DNA of 64,000 nucleotides, taken from contig BDSL01000029.1 in the NCBI GenBank assembly GCA_003116995.1, positions 868,001 through 932,000 on the forward strand. The letters run 5' to 3'. How positions within the stretch are numbered: position 1 is the stretch's first letter; each line of letters starts with the position of its first letter. Of the stretch, positions 21,918 to 35,600 are shown in pieces. Below the pieces are notes generated by a model, which was not told the origin of the DNA, did not search any database, and saw only the letters and a program-made list of their open reading frames with translations. Origin of the DNA: Yamagishiella unicocca (Eukaryota; Chlorophyta; Chlorophyceae; Chlamydomonadales; Volvocaceae). The position numbers and the translations under genes are program-made.

Positions 21918-22417
21918 GCCCAAAGTATCGAGTAAAGTAATAAGTGTTGATTTCACTTACTCTCAAAGCTTAGGCGCAAGGGCTGAACATTGGCCAAACG
22001 GGGTGCGCGAGACGGCACGAGTGAGCTGCGCAATCGCGATCAATGAAAAGTAAGTTCCAGCTGCTGAGCAGAGGTCATTCGATAAAAAAATATTGCTAGG
22101 AGTCCACTCCTCTACTGAGAAAAACGCGGAAGAGCAGTTGGAATTGGACAAAGTCGTACAATGACCGTGGCCTGGCCGCCAGGCCGTGTATAGCCGTGGG
22201 AAGAGGGGAAGGGGCACCTGTACCAAGCGCTCTGCAATACCCCATGGTAAAATCATTGCTCATTGGTCCAACCTGAAGCGACGAGGGTACGATTGAAAAG
22301 AATCTTGTTACCAGCTAGTTGTGTGTGGCCTACCTCTTGGTGATAGCCCAACTTCCTGTCTGTTGCCTGCATACGAGGATCGCCGTTGCCAGGACTGTGT
22401 CGCGACATGCCTGCCAC

Positions 22418-22440
22418 CACTAAACATCCTGTGTTTAGTG
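22418..22440. repeat. Perfect 9-bp inverted repeat
   Basis: cactaaaca, five bases, then tgtttagtg; both arms match exactly. Confidence 0.85.
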
Positions 22441-23516
22441 AAGCCCTGAAGTCGTCATCCGCCAGGGCAGCTACCGACTGAAGCCGAGGTGCAGCATGGG
22501 GACGTTAGCTGGGCTACCGTACACCGGAAGGCGTGCATACATCGTCGTATCCGAACCAGCGTCTCCTTACACGGCTTACAGTTCCTCCGTCAACCGCGCA
22601 CGCAAGGGAGACGTGCCGCGACGTGCCGAATCGGTTCGCAGCGTATCTTCTCGCAATGAGCTCTGCTACCTTTGGACGTTCGTTTTCAAGATCCTCCTAG
22701 TGCAGGCCGAGCGAGCTGTTGCACGGCAACGACCGCCTTTCCATTCGTTGTTCGGTGTCGTTCGTACGCAGCCTCTACCAAACGCCCGCAGCGAAAACGA
22801 CCCCGCACCATCACGTGTAGTTGGGATACATTATGAAGGCCCGTTGCCGCGACGTCCTAACCGACACCAACGAGATAACCACCATTTATGGGATCCTGGT
22901 CAAACCAATGGGTCATTAGTAATGCACAATCAACCCACAGCGATGACCTGGGCAAGCGTCTGGCCGCATTAGGGGCCATGTATGGATTCCATAATCACGA
23001 CCCATGTTGGACATGCGATCGGCCTAAAACTGTACGGAATACGAATCTGTATCTCCTGGCTACGCATGCGGAACCGACGCACAACACATTGCTGATTGTT
23101 CACCTAGTCCCGTCTCACACATAAGAGGCCGACAAACCGCAACCACTCGTCGTTGGCAGTTGGCGTCGTCAAGCCCCACCGGTTGGACGCCCCGCATCAA
23201 AACGACTGCCATCCAGCTCGCCCGATGTGACCAGCTCGACATCAAAGGGGAGCCACGCCGTAGTTTTAAGGTGCAGACACGCGAAGCGCACACAAACACA
23301 ACAGCCCAGTTGGCTACCATACACTGCAATGCTGCGGATGCGCCGACGGTCACGTCTTACTCGTATTCATTGCCTCTTTCGCGTCTCTTCTCCCTCCAAT
23401 TCCAACTTACCTCCCTTGCACGTCACACCCTTGGTCACCACGAATATTAGTATCGCGCCAGTTGCGTGCTGCAGCAACAAGCAACAAATTATACGGACAC
23501 CCGTCTAGACCTGTTT

Positions 23517-23521
23517 TTACA
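23517..23521 (-). terminator. Putative poly(A) signal TGTAA of the coiled-coil gene
   Basis: TGTAA on the minus strand, about 145 bp beyond the stop codon at 23666-23668. Confidence 0.4.
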
Positions 23522-23665
23522 CCGCACGCTGAACTGTCGCCTGCACCTCCAGATAAAGGCAACCCGGCTCGGACAACCGCGGCTCGCTACTGGGCAGCTG
23601 GCAGCTGCGCCGCCAGGCACGCACCCAATGTGGCACCGAATCGGCTGATTGCAGCAATCCGGCGC

Positions 23666-26600
23666 TCAGGCTCCAAATTTCGACCGTGCCGGATCCTTGG
23701 ACTGCAGCTCTCTGGCAAGATTCAACACGTGCTGCAAACGTATCTCCAGCCGCTGGCGCTGTGGCTCTTCCCCTGGCGCCAGGCCTCCGCCCGCCCCCGG
23801 CGCTGTGTTGCCTTTGCCTCTCACCGCCGCACCAGGCACGTCCAGCTCTTGGCCCAATCCCGCCGGATGCGATGGCTGTTGCGGCTGTTGCCGCTGCCAA
23901 GGATGTTGATGTGCGTGCCCCTGCGGTGAGGCGAATGGGCTGCGGATAGGCGACTTCGGTGGCCGTCGCTGCGGCTGCTGTTGGCGAGAGGTGCCAACGT
24001 CAGTGAGCCCGTAGGACGATGTTGCCAACATTACGGGCACGTTGCCCTCAAGGGGCTTTGCAGCCGCGGCCCTTCGGTTGGCAGCTGCTGCCGTCACAAC
24101 ACCGCGCTTCTTGCTCTGCGGGTGGTGTTGCTGCGGATCTTCCATCACGTTGCCGACAGCTGCCAAGGGCGCCCTGCCCGACGCCGCGTTGTAAGCGTTG
24201 TAGGCAGGAGCCAAAAGCGCCGGAAGAACGTTTTGGTTCGTGCGGGCCCCACCGTAATGGCCGACGCTGTCGTCCTTGCCGGCTGCAATGGCAGCACCAG
24301 CGCCCACTTGAGGTGCATTGCGAGGCGCGGGCTGGGCGACAGGCAGCGGCGCGTCAGATGACCCACTGGCCATGCGCATCAAACCGCCCAACTGCTCTTC
24401 CGTACTGCTCCAGAGTCGTTGGAAGCCCTCATGTAATACCTCAGCTGCACGTGCGAATAGAGAGTGTAAAGGATAGCGGGAGTGATCAGGTCTATTAAAC
24501 ATGCCTTCTCATCATTGTTTTTGGATTTCCCATCTGAGGCCCAGCATTTCCTCATGGAGGAGTCTCCACGAAGCCGGCTGCCCACTTAAGGGAAAACTAT
24601 CGCTGCACGATTTACCATTGAGGGAGGAACGCGTGCCCCTATCCCATGCGCACGACGACACAGTGATCTCCAAGCGGCAAGCCTGATGGCGGCTAGGTAG
24701 GCTCCCCTACTACAACGGCACCAGCCACCACTAACGTACCAACCACTAACGTACCAACCACTCACCTGGGAGTTGCTCCCCCGCTGCAACTGCTTTCAAC
24801 ACCTTGCTGAACCTCCGGGCGCGCGAGTGCAGCTGCTGGTAGGCACGCTTCAGCGCACGTTGAACCTCCGCGTAGTCGGTGCCAGCAGACCGAGCGGCCT
24901 CCGGACCGACTGCATTATTGCCGGTCGTCGCCGCCTCGACACCGGGGCGGCCCCTCCCGGGGCTCGCAAGGTGCTGAGGAGGACCCCGCCACGCTCCGAC
25001 TGCCATGTCTGCGCTATCCGCTAGAGCCTGGGTGGCCCATGGGTCGCTGGTGGAGAGCTGCAGGGTGCTAGACGCGCCAAGTTGAAATACCAACTGTCCC
25101 AGGGAGGCCGACAGGGCCTCGGCACGCCCACAAAGCTCCGCCATACAGCTGAACACCACTTTCACGTGCTGTAGCGCCTGTGGTCAGTGTGGACCAGGGA
25201 TAAACGGGGAAGGGCATTTGACGTGTATCTAGGCATAACGCAAGAATGTAATTTCCGGCGCAAGGCAATCCTTGCATCCATAAATCGCGCCCAAGCCCAG
25301 CATTAGCATCCATAAATCGCACCCAAGCCTTGCTTAGATGGCCATAACGGGCCCCAACCATAACGGGCGACCGATTAAGCCATAACAGGCCCCAACCCCC
25401 CTGCACTCTGTCGTGCACTGCCCTTTTGCACGTGAGCAATCCCACCAAACACTTCGATGCGCCACAGTGAAACCAGCGTAGCGCAATCTCTTTGCGCCTT
25501 CCAGGTGGCATCAAAGCGATGATAACCTAAATCACCAAAAGGCTCCCCCACCTGTGATCCTGTGCCGTGTGGGTCGGCTGCGGCCGCCATCGAGAGGTCC
25601 GCCAACGCAGCGTCGACGGCGCGGTGGGCCTGCAGTGAGACACGGCCCAGGCGCAGTGCCCCTGCGCAATCACGCAGCAGCGCCTTGGCTTGGTCCACGT
25701 CGCCGAGTAGCTCTGAGCGAAGCTGCTGGAGTCGCTGACAGTCAGCGTCGAGGGCTCCTCGGAGCTCCTCCACGGACGTCTGGCAGCGCACCATGTTGTC
25801 CTGGGGTTACCGGGGAATGGGGGTTACAGAGGAAACACGGATGGGCCGGGGGAAGCGAGGACAGCAGGAGGGGAGGCGGTTAAAGCGAGGTCGCCAAGCC
25901 GTAAGTTGGCGGTTGTGGGAGCTGCAGCTATCCGCAGCGGCCAATGCGTGGATAGGATGCAGGGGTGGTGCCGATGTAGGGGGCCAGGCTTTCTGATCCC
26001 GACCTGCCAACCTTTGCGGGCAGAGCCCTTGATTTTGGAAACAGATGCGCCTGAAGGCCGAGTATCCAAAGAACCGTACCTCCAGCTGCCACACGCCCTC
26101 TTCGGCCTGCCGCTGCAGCGACGAGCATGCCGCCTCAAGCTGCTGCTCCCTCGCCTGGAGGTCAGCTACACGGGCTGTGCGCGCCGCCGCCAGGGCCTCC
26201 GCTTCCGCCGCCTGGCACCTAAGCGCCGCCACCTTCGCCAGCAAGCACGACTGCTGCTGCTGCAGCTCGGAGAGGTGCACTGTGGCGGCGCTGACGCGAG
26301 ACATCGGCACGAGGGCGCCATACTCCGACGCTTCTTCGGTCTGACAGGCCGTCGAAACGGTGGGGCGCCGCCATCCAGTTGCCGACGCCACTCCCCCTCT
26401 ATTGGCTTCGTTAGCCAACTGCAGGCGGGATGTCCTTCGCGACAATGTGCGGCCACGTGGCTGGCCAGCTGCCTGTCGGCGATCAGATGGTGAGTGCGGC
26501 AGGGACAACCGGCTCCGCAGCAGCTCCAGGACTTCATCGCTGAGTTCGTCTTCAAGCCCGAGGCTGAGTAGGAGGCTCGCCTCGCTGTCGTCTGCAAAGC

Positions 26601-29600
26601 CATCGGAGCCAGAGTCGGACAAGCCTTCGTTGCTTCGCTGGTGCCGTGGCCATGCCTTTGGCTGGCGCTTTGTCTGCTGCCGCTCAGCTGCGTGGGCGAA
26701 CGGCGAGCCCGGTTGGTCGCTTTCGCTGCTGCTAGGGGTGCTGAGCCCGTCAGCTGGACTACTCCTTGCACTGTGCTGAGACCCTACTAGCGCCGCCATC
26801 ACACGGCGTACTGCATTCTTGACGGCATCCGACCTTGACTGGGCGCTGGGCTGCTCAGCGTGGGCCGTAACAAGGGCCAGGGCCGAAGGGCTAAGGCCCA
26901 TAGAAAGGCCGTTGTGAGACTCTGGCTGCTTGTTGGTAGCCCTGTGTCGAGCCCGGCCGTCCTGTTTGTGGCTGTGTCCCTGTTGCTGCTGCTGCAGGCT
27001 TCGTAGAGACTCCAGCTCTGCCCGCGTGCGCTCCAGCTCCGCTCGCGCCTGCCCCAGCTCCTCCCTGGACCGCTCCAACCGCTCCTGGCACTCGCGCGTC
27101 TGCCCTCGCAGCTCGCAAAGCAGCAGCGCGTCCGCCTCGGCTTGATGCGCCACCCGCAGCTTGAGCTCGTCCTCACATGTGCGATCCCTGGTGCGCAGCT
27201 CAGCGTTCAGGGCTTCCACCTACAGTCACGGAAGTCATATTCCGTCATAAAATTGGTCATAAAATTGCAAATATTACAGTTTTGAATCGTTAAGGTATGT
27301 ACGTCTTCAACCTTGAGTTCGCGACAATAGTCGTGGCGAAAGCCTGGGAGGAAATACCGGCACTAACCGCCTCCCGCTCAGGGCACCCCGCCCGCGCATC
27401 CAAACCTTCCCCATACTGCGGGCACCCATGGTGGCAATGTACACCAGCCGGACCTGCTGGATGGCCGTGGCGTGTCGGGCCTCGACTGATGCCAGCCTGG
27501 ATTGTGCACGCTGCAGCTCGTCCTGCTGCGCGGCTCGCTGCTTCTCCGATAATGCGTACTGGCGTCGCAGGTTCTGCAGCTCCGAGACCACATGCTTCTG
27601 CGTCTCCCCGGCTGCATCCGGCTTTGGTGCGGCTTGGGCAGTGGCGGCGGCGGCGGCAGCTGCACCCACACCCGCGCCGCCAGCTGCTGACGCCGCTTTG
27701 GGGTTTGTGCGTTGATCGTATGGGACCGGCGGGGCATCGCTGGTGACACCGGGACTGGTATCTCGAGCCGGGAAGGCCGGAACCGCACGCAGCTGGGCTG
27801 AGCTGTGACCGAGCGTATTGATGCTGCTCCCCCCGCTGCCCGTAGACCCGCCATCGGTAGAGTGGGCTCGTGGCGGTGGTGGCGCCTCCTGCTGACGTTC
27901 CAGCCGCTGCCGCAGAGACTGCACCTGCGCCTGGTACATCGCGGCCTGCTGCGCCGATCGGAGCGCCTCCTGGACGGCCTCCCTAGCCTGCAGCTCAGCA
28001 GCCGCAAGCGCCTCCTGGCACTCACGCAGTTCGGAGGTAGCCTGCTCCGCAGCTGCCTGGATGCGCTGCAACTCCGCCTGCAACCGCAAGCATGGGCCGG
28101 CCCCCTCGAGGCATTCTTCATTCAGCGAAAGTACGCAGTGTTCAAGCATCGCAACCCCATAAAACAAACAAACATCCATGTTTGGTGACTCAATGTGTAC
28201 GTTGCCCAGGGACAGCAAGCAACTTGTGAGACAACGACCAACAAGTGAGCCGATATCGGCGATGAATCGGCGGCAGCACAGAAGGCTGCGCAGCAGCTCC
28301 GTCCCAACCCACCTGCAAGTGCTGCTCCAGCCCAAAATACTCGCCGCGCACGTCCTGCAGCCGTTGCAGCTCCTCTGCTCGCTGCTCTTGCAGATCGAAC
28401 ATATGCTGCCGTAGAAGCTCGTCGATCTGCTCTTGCAGTTCGGCACGCAGAGTTGACTCCTCCGTTAGCTGCTGGCGCACCTTCAATAGCTCCTCCTCCA
28501 CCTCAACAGCAATTGAAGAAACGACCAAAACGCCCTCCTCAAAGCCAGCTTCGCGAATTAGGTCCTCCTCCGTCTGCGCCTCAGCGTGGTGCTGAAGTGG
28601 GGTAGCGACTTGTGCTTCCGTCTGCGTCCAAGCTGCCAACATCAATTCCGACGAAGCTTGCGTGGCGACTGATACCACCTGCGTCAGGACGCCGGCGATA
28701 TCTCCTTCCTGCACGGAGATATGGCTCGTCGAGGTCGCACTAGAGTGTCTGCTGTCGCCAAGGGCACTGACAGGAGGCCGTGGCATTGTTGCGGCGTCAG
28801 AAGACGCGTCAGGAACAATCTGCAGCAACAGCTTTTCCAACTGTGCCTCCAGCACCGTCCGTTGATCTCGCTCGGCCTGCAGCTCCTCCTGTACGGCGGC
28901 CAGCAGGCTAGTCGCTGCGGACTGCTCTGTCAAGGCGGCCTGCAGCGCCTGACGGGCCTGGAGCTCAACGTCGCTAGCGCTGGTAAGGTTGCGGGCAAGC
29001 TCGTCAACCTGTTGCTGCAACCCAGCGGCATGAATATTGGCCGCGTCAGCGTCGCTATGTGCGCGCTCAAGGTCTGCTTTCAGCTCTTCTATCTGGTCGC
29101 GCAGGCGTGCCACGTCGGAGAATGATATGGATGCAATCGCAGACGTGCCTGCAGGAGGTGCCAGCCCTGATGGGACACTGCTTGCATCGGACGGCGAAAC
29201 CGTCACCACTGTGTCATCCTGCCCGTGCGTTCGGTAAGTGAGTTCCTCAGCAATTGTGGGCGGTGATTTTGCGTCTGGGTCGGTCGGCTGCACGGAGGGG
29301 TCGTACACGACGACACTTGCCGACGCAGCAACAACGTCGGGCTGTGCCTGTTGCTGCGCCTGCTGGTCCTGACGTTGGCTGAACAGCCGATGGTGCTCAA
29401 GCTCCCCTTGCAGGTCTGAGAGCTGCGCCGCTAGCGAACTGACGTTGCTCGCCAGCTCTGACTTGTCCAATAGCGCAGCGTGAAGTTGCTCCTGCGAAAA
29501 TCGTCGTGGATAACGCATCGCTAGACAGCTCATTTGCTAACATCCCCCCGCTCTGCCGGAACGAAGTTCCAAACCGGCTTGGGAACAAGGACAGAGTATT

Positions 29601-32600
29601 GGTGTGCCCCACAGCGCAGGACTGCCTGCATACCCTTTCGCTGTTAGACGCGTAGGCCTATATCGTACGACCCTCAAGAGTGGGTCAAGCTGGCCCCAAG
29701 TACGCACCTGTACCGCGACTACTTGGTTCTCCATGGCTGCGCGATCTGCCAGCGCCCGAAGTAGGACCGCATAAGCCGCTGAATCCGTCAGGATACCCCC
29801 AGGCTTCTCCCTGGCGAACGGCGATCCCGCAGCTGGTGTGGCTGAGACGCTATGCGCGGCTGGGCCCGCATCGGCTCCAGCTCCGTCGGCCCTGGAGACG
29901 TCTTCGCCAGCCTTCGGTGCCACTCTACGAATTGAAATCTGCACGTCGCCTGGGAGCGAGTCGGTTTGAGCTGGGCGGTCCGCATCGTTCTCGATAGCCG
30001 GGGCCACATCACCGGGTTGCGTGGTGTGGCTCAGGTCCTGGTCGTCCGTTTGAGTCGCATTATGGGTCATGTCAAACACACGGGACGGTGTGTTGACACC
30101 AGCGTGTCCAACTCCTTCAGCAGACGTGGCAGAAGCCGCCCCAATCGCGGCGACGGCGGGAACATCAGCATTGTTTCCAGAGAGCTCCATGAGCATCGCT
30201 GCCGCATAGCGGTGCCTGATGGGCGAACCCGAAACTGTGCCCTGCCGCAAGGGCTGCTGCTGCAGATGCTCGACCATGGCTACAGCAGCCAGCGCCAATC
30301 GCTGAAGCCGTACCACCTCAGCCTGCCAGGGATTTAAGGTTAGCCAACCAAATGCAGCGTCAAGGATAGTCATTATGATCCTGATGCCTCCGTGCGAGAA
30401 GGTCCCGTTCAACACCTTCCGTGTCTGGCGCGTCGAGTAATACCAGGAAATCCCGGACGCTGTACCCCATGCCTGAAACAAAGGCACCCAACATGATGTT
30501 GCACGCATTCCAACCCTTGACACACGGCCCACTTACGTTGAGGAAGTCGTTCGCCGCAACCAACTCTTGCGTACGAAGGTCTGCTGCTCGCAGCGCGACA
30601 ACAGCCTGCTGCAGCTCCTCAAGCGCTCTGTCGCGCTGCTCACGCAGCGCCCTGCAGTCGCTCATCAGCTGCTCCATGGCGGCCTGCTGCAGCTGCGAAC
30701 GCTCCAGCTGCAAGGAGGTTGCGGCCATATTCTCTGGGGACGTGCACCTCAAGTCGACGAGCTGGCCCTGTTCGGGATAGCAGTATTGGAATAACCGCGA
30801 CTTGCGAATGACGTTGGGAAACAGGTTGTGTGGTCCAAAAGTAAGGTTCAGTGCCAGACTGCAAACATCAGAGAATGAGGCAAGCGATGGTCAGGACGAA
30901 CGGTGGTAAGCTTACCAAACCAGTCTTCTTCGCCCTCTTAGGGGTACTGACCCGCTTTGCAGCTGCGATTGTGCACCAGCAGAAGATCCCGCAGCCCCTA
31001 TGACTTTTAACCTACGGAGGAATCACAATGCGCGGGCACGCAAACCCAGGGTTACAATCACCTGCTTGTTGGCCTCTTCCCGTGGATATATGCTATGGCC
31101 TGCCTCATGTACTCCCTGGCTGGTAATCTCAAGTGTATCGCGTGCCGCTGCTGTCGCCTTGGCCTCCGCCAGCTGCCTGCGCAGCTGTCCGGCGGAGGCT
31201 TCAGCCTCCTCCAGCATCGCCTCAAACCTAGCGGCTGCTTCTTGCGCTTGCTTGGACTCTGCCCGCACCGACTCCAGCTCCTCGGTCAGCATCGCTTGAA
31301 AGCGAGCAGCATTCTCCTGCGCTTGCTTGTGTTCTGTGCGCGCCGTGTCAAGCTCCTCTGTCAATCCCAGAGCCTCCGTGCGCAAATGTGAATACGCATT
31401 CTCCACAATACCCAGGCGACCTGCTAGGTCTTGCACCTCTGATCGAAGCCCCTCACCCGTCGCATCGGCTGCAGCCAACGCTGCGGCACTACCTGCGGCC
31501 TCAGACACCATCAGAACCCGGGCCCGTTCCGCCTCTGCCATTTGCGCTGCCATCTGTGTTATCTGAGCGCGAAGCCGCTCCGCCTCCGCTCGCCCCTCGA
31601 ACAGGACCTGCCCAATCCGTGCGATTTCTGAACAGAGGTGCTGCTTGGCAGTGCTCTCGTCCGATAGTTGCATAGACAGCGTTTGGACGTCTGCCTGCAA
31701 CCTCTCAGCCTCCACGCGGGCATTTTCCAAGGCTGCAGAAGCAGCGGCGTCCTGCGCTTTTGCCTGCTCAAGGTCAGCCCCCAGTGCAGCCACGCGGGCT
31801 GCGTGCTCTAGAGCTTGACTTTGAAGTGCCGAGACGTGGTCCTGCGTTTGTGCGTACATGACGGAGTTTTGCTCTTCCGCCTGCTGCTTGAGTTCGCCGA
31901 TCCGCTCCTGCAGCTCCACGACGCGTTGACGCTCACGTTCGCACGCCGCAAGAGCCTCATCCATGCGGGCAGCTTGCTGGGCGGCCTGCTGAGCAGCCTG
32001 CCGCCGTGGCAAAGACGGGGCAGCGGTGTGACAAATCGGACGCGGCCAAAGTACCTGTGCGTGCCAGCTACAGTGCCATTACCGCCGTGTGCGAGTGTGC
32101 AATTATGCGAGAAAACACGTTCGAGCAGATCCACGCAGAGGTTATGCTGCTAGCGTCCTGGAGTGTACTCAATACGGCGCCTTCACACCTGCTGCTGCAG
32201 CAGCCGGAGCTGCTCCTCTGTGTGCAGCATCTTCATGTTGGCCAACTGCGCGTGGTGCCTCGCCTCGGCCTCGGCCGTCTCAGCAGCGCGCGCCTGCTGC
32301 TGCAAGGACCGCACCTGCGGACATGCAAGGGTGCAGTCGCAGCCACATGGTTAGCTATTCGGACCCTATGCATGGAGGCCCGCGTAGAGCCAAACTTAAC
32401 ACTGCTTTCCTCAATTCACTCCAACGGGCACTGTTGCAACCTATAGTACTTGCGTGAAGCTTAGGCCTCCGCCGATAGCGGCGATGATGGTCCCCATGCA
32501 TGTCGCTCCCCCTCACCCAACCACTGCCCGCATTAAGCTCACCAAGCCTCGAAGTTCGGCCAGCTCCACCTCCAACTCAGCATTATTGGCACCCTGTGCG

Positions 32601-35600
32601 GTATCCGCCTGGATAGCGGCAAGTGCTTGTTCCCCTTCAGCCACCTGCGCAACCGCAGAAATGGTGGTTTGTGCTGGCCCGTCCAACCATGAGCCGCCGC
32701 GAGTCCAGCGCAGCATAGGCCCCACCTGCTGTCGCAGAACCAACACGTCCTGTTCAGCTACCGCCTGCTGCCGCCGAAGCTCTGTGCACGCTGCCACCAG
32801 ACGCGCCTCGTCTGCACTCGTCACTGCAATTCGCAGCTCCAGACCGTGCAGTTCCCGCCGTGCTGCTGCCAGCTCGGTCGGGGTCCCCGCCCAGATGGCC
32901 GGCACTTGGGCCGGGCGAAGTGCTAGGAAAGCTTCTGACGTGGGTGATGGATCGCGAAAGCCCGGCGTGAAGGCCTCCTCTTGAGGCACCAGTGCGAGCT
33001 GCCGGCTGGGGCCGAGTGGCGTGGCTGCGACAGGAGTGAGCGCTGAAGCAGGCGTGGAATGTGCCGCTGACACCACATCCTGTTTGGCAGCCTGCAGCAG
33101 AGTAACCTGTGCCTGTAGCAGTTCGAGGCATGGCACGCGTAAGCAAAGACACGGAGTGTAAAATGTAAAACAAGCTATCTATCTGGGCGTCTCCCGCGAA
33201 CGTGGGCCCGCGAAACCGTGCATTTTTAGAAGTAAGCCCCGTACTGTATGCTGGCTGCTGGCCGTTTCGTTAACGATGCGAGCAGGTCACCATTCTATAC
33301 CTGCAGCTTGTCCAGGTCGTGCTGCAGCCGAGCCGTCGCTGCCTCGTGCGAAACACGCACTCTGAGCGCCGCCGCCAACTCAGCCTTGCACTGCTGGAGC
33401 TGGCGCCGCTCCTCCGCCAAGCTCTCTTCCGCCGCTGTCTGCACCTGCTTCAAAGCTTGCAATTGCAACTTATAGCTCGACACTGATTCAACTGTGTCCG
33501 TTGCCATCTCCGCGTGCTCATGTGCCTCTTCGCCACGGGATTGTACCAGCTGGACAGCAGGCTGCACTTGGTGCGCTCGGGCTCGCCGCTCAGCTTCAGC
33601 GGCATCAGCTAGGGCCGTCTCACGCTGCGCCAAAGCCGATGCCAGCGCTTGCTGCGCCTCAAGGATCTGGGTTCGCAGACCACGCAGCTCTTGCTGAGCA
33701 CGCAAGGCAGCCTGCTGGAGTGCCGAGGCGCTGCTCTCCTGCGCAGCTGCCTGCTGCTGGACATCCTTAAGCTGAGCCCGTGCTTGCTGTTCCTGTGCAG
33801 CCAAGCTTGAGATGTGACCCTGTAGCTCGTCTTTTTGCTCCTGCAGGGACTCCACCTTGCGCTTCCCTGCGCAGGCAACGCGGCGAACGGCCGTCATTTA
33901 AATCCTCATCAGGCACTCGCTCATTTGGTCAGCACACACGCAACGCACGCCGACGATACTTCCCAACCAACACGTACCTTTCTCAAAGTGCGTTTTCAAC
34001 GTGACCAGCTGTCCAGCCGCCTCCTCCAGCTGCGCTTGCATTTCCAAGCCATGCTGCTGGAGCTTGGCGTGCCCCTCCAGGAGCTCATTATGCATTTTCT
34101 GCTGCTGCGAGACCTGGCGCGACGCGAGGCAGAGGCACCGGCACCACCGGTAACAAACAGTCAGTGCGTCAGGTTTGTGCAAGCAAAGCGTCAATGCGGA
34201 CTCTAGTGGCAAGGACAACGTGGAATGGGGAAGGCTTGACCCACCTGTAGTTTAAGGATGCGAAGCTGTTGTGCGGCCTGGTCGACCTGATCGTTGCGCA
34301 CTGGACTAGGTACTGCAGCAGCAGGGGCCGCCGCAGGGGCGCTGCTATCCACTTCAGGCGGCCCACGTGGTAAGTGAGCGCCACGTGCATGCTCAGCGTG
34401 ACGGTCCTGCTGTTGCTGCTGGTACGCTAAGATGCCATCGGCGGTATGCTGCCGCATGCGCGCCATCTGCAGCTCTTCCTGCAGCGCTTCAACTTGCTGG
34501 CGCAGCCGCCCGGAGGCAGCCTTCTCGCGCTGTAGACTCTCCTCAAGCCCATTGCATTCGTCCTGGGTCGCCGCCAGTCGCGCTTTGTAGCGGCCCAACA
34601 GGTGTTGGGCGGCCTCGACCTCCTGTTGTAGCTCATCGGTCTGCAACGAGAGGTTCAAGGTGGCCATAAATAATAACGATTGCTTGCTGTTAAAACACTT
34701 TACAGTGCGTAGCCTAGATTGCATTGGACAAGTAGAGATTGCAATCCGCAGTGACAGGCACGCAAATCGACAGGCAAAGCGCACCTTAACCCTCCACAGT
34801 TGGACCGATGCAGTGGAGGCAGACGACGACGGAACATCGACGTCCGAACGGTACGTATGTTGCTGTGCGCGCAAGGTGCTGAGCCGCGCCTGAAGCTCCG
34901 TACACATCTGCTCAGCGTCGGATGCACGCTGTTCTGCAAGCCGCTGCCGAGACTGTGCCTGTGCCATCCCGACCTGCACTCATGATGCCGGTATCCGGGC
35001 GTCAGCAGATGCCCCGTCCTAGTCGCAACCCGAACTCCTGCTTCCTTACCTGCAGCCGCTCTGCCTCAGCCTGAAGCTGCATGATGGTTGTAAGATGCTG
35101 ATGAGCAGCGAACTGACCCATGGATCCGCCATGAAAGCCGGCGCTGTGTTGCAGGGCGGGTGCTGTGAAGGGCCCTTGGGCCAGCCCCAAATCAGCAACG
35201 GGAGTAGAGTGCATCCTGGGACTCGCCGCTGTGAGACCAACACCGTCGAATGCAGCAACTCCCACCGCTGCGCCTCGCAGAGCCGCCACCTGCGCTGCCG
35301 CCTCCGCTAGCTGCCGCTGAGCTGCTATCATCTGCTCTCGTGTCGCCTCTAGTTCGTATTCTGTTGCTGCGGCCCGGCGCTCGGCGGCGGCTGCCTGCTG
35401 TTCATGCCGTTCCACTGTGCTCATCAGTTCCTATATCAAACAACAGCCCTTATTTACGCATAAAGGCATTGCAGCCTGCCGCGGCAAGTTGAATTTAATC
35501 GCTCCTGAGCGGAATGCCCTTTATCTTTATCCCCACCTGTTGCTCTTGCCGAAGGATCATCAGTTGGCATTGCACATCCTTCACGTCAGCTTCGCCTTGT

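Larger units (their letters stand above)
21918..23665. other. Upstream region of desulfhydrase and 3' flank of the coiled-coil gene
   Basis: Open frames such as 22496-22972 show no domain or splice-consistent partners. A perfect 9-bp inverted repeat lies at 22418-22440. A TGTAA on the minus strand at about 23517-23521 probably terminates the coiled-coil gene. Nothing else recognised. Confidence 0.4.
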
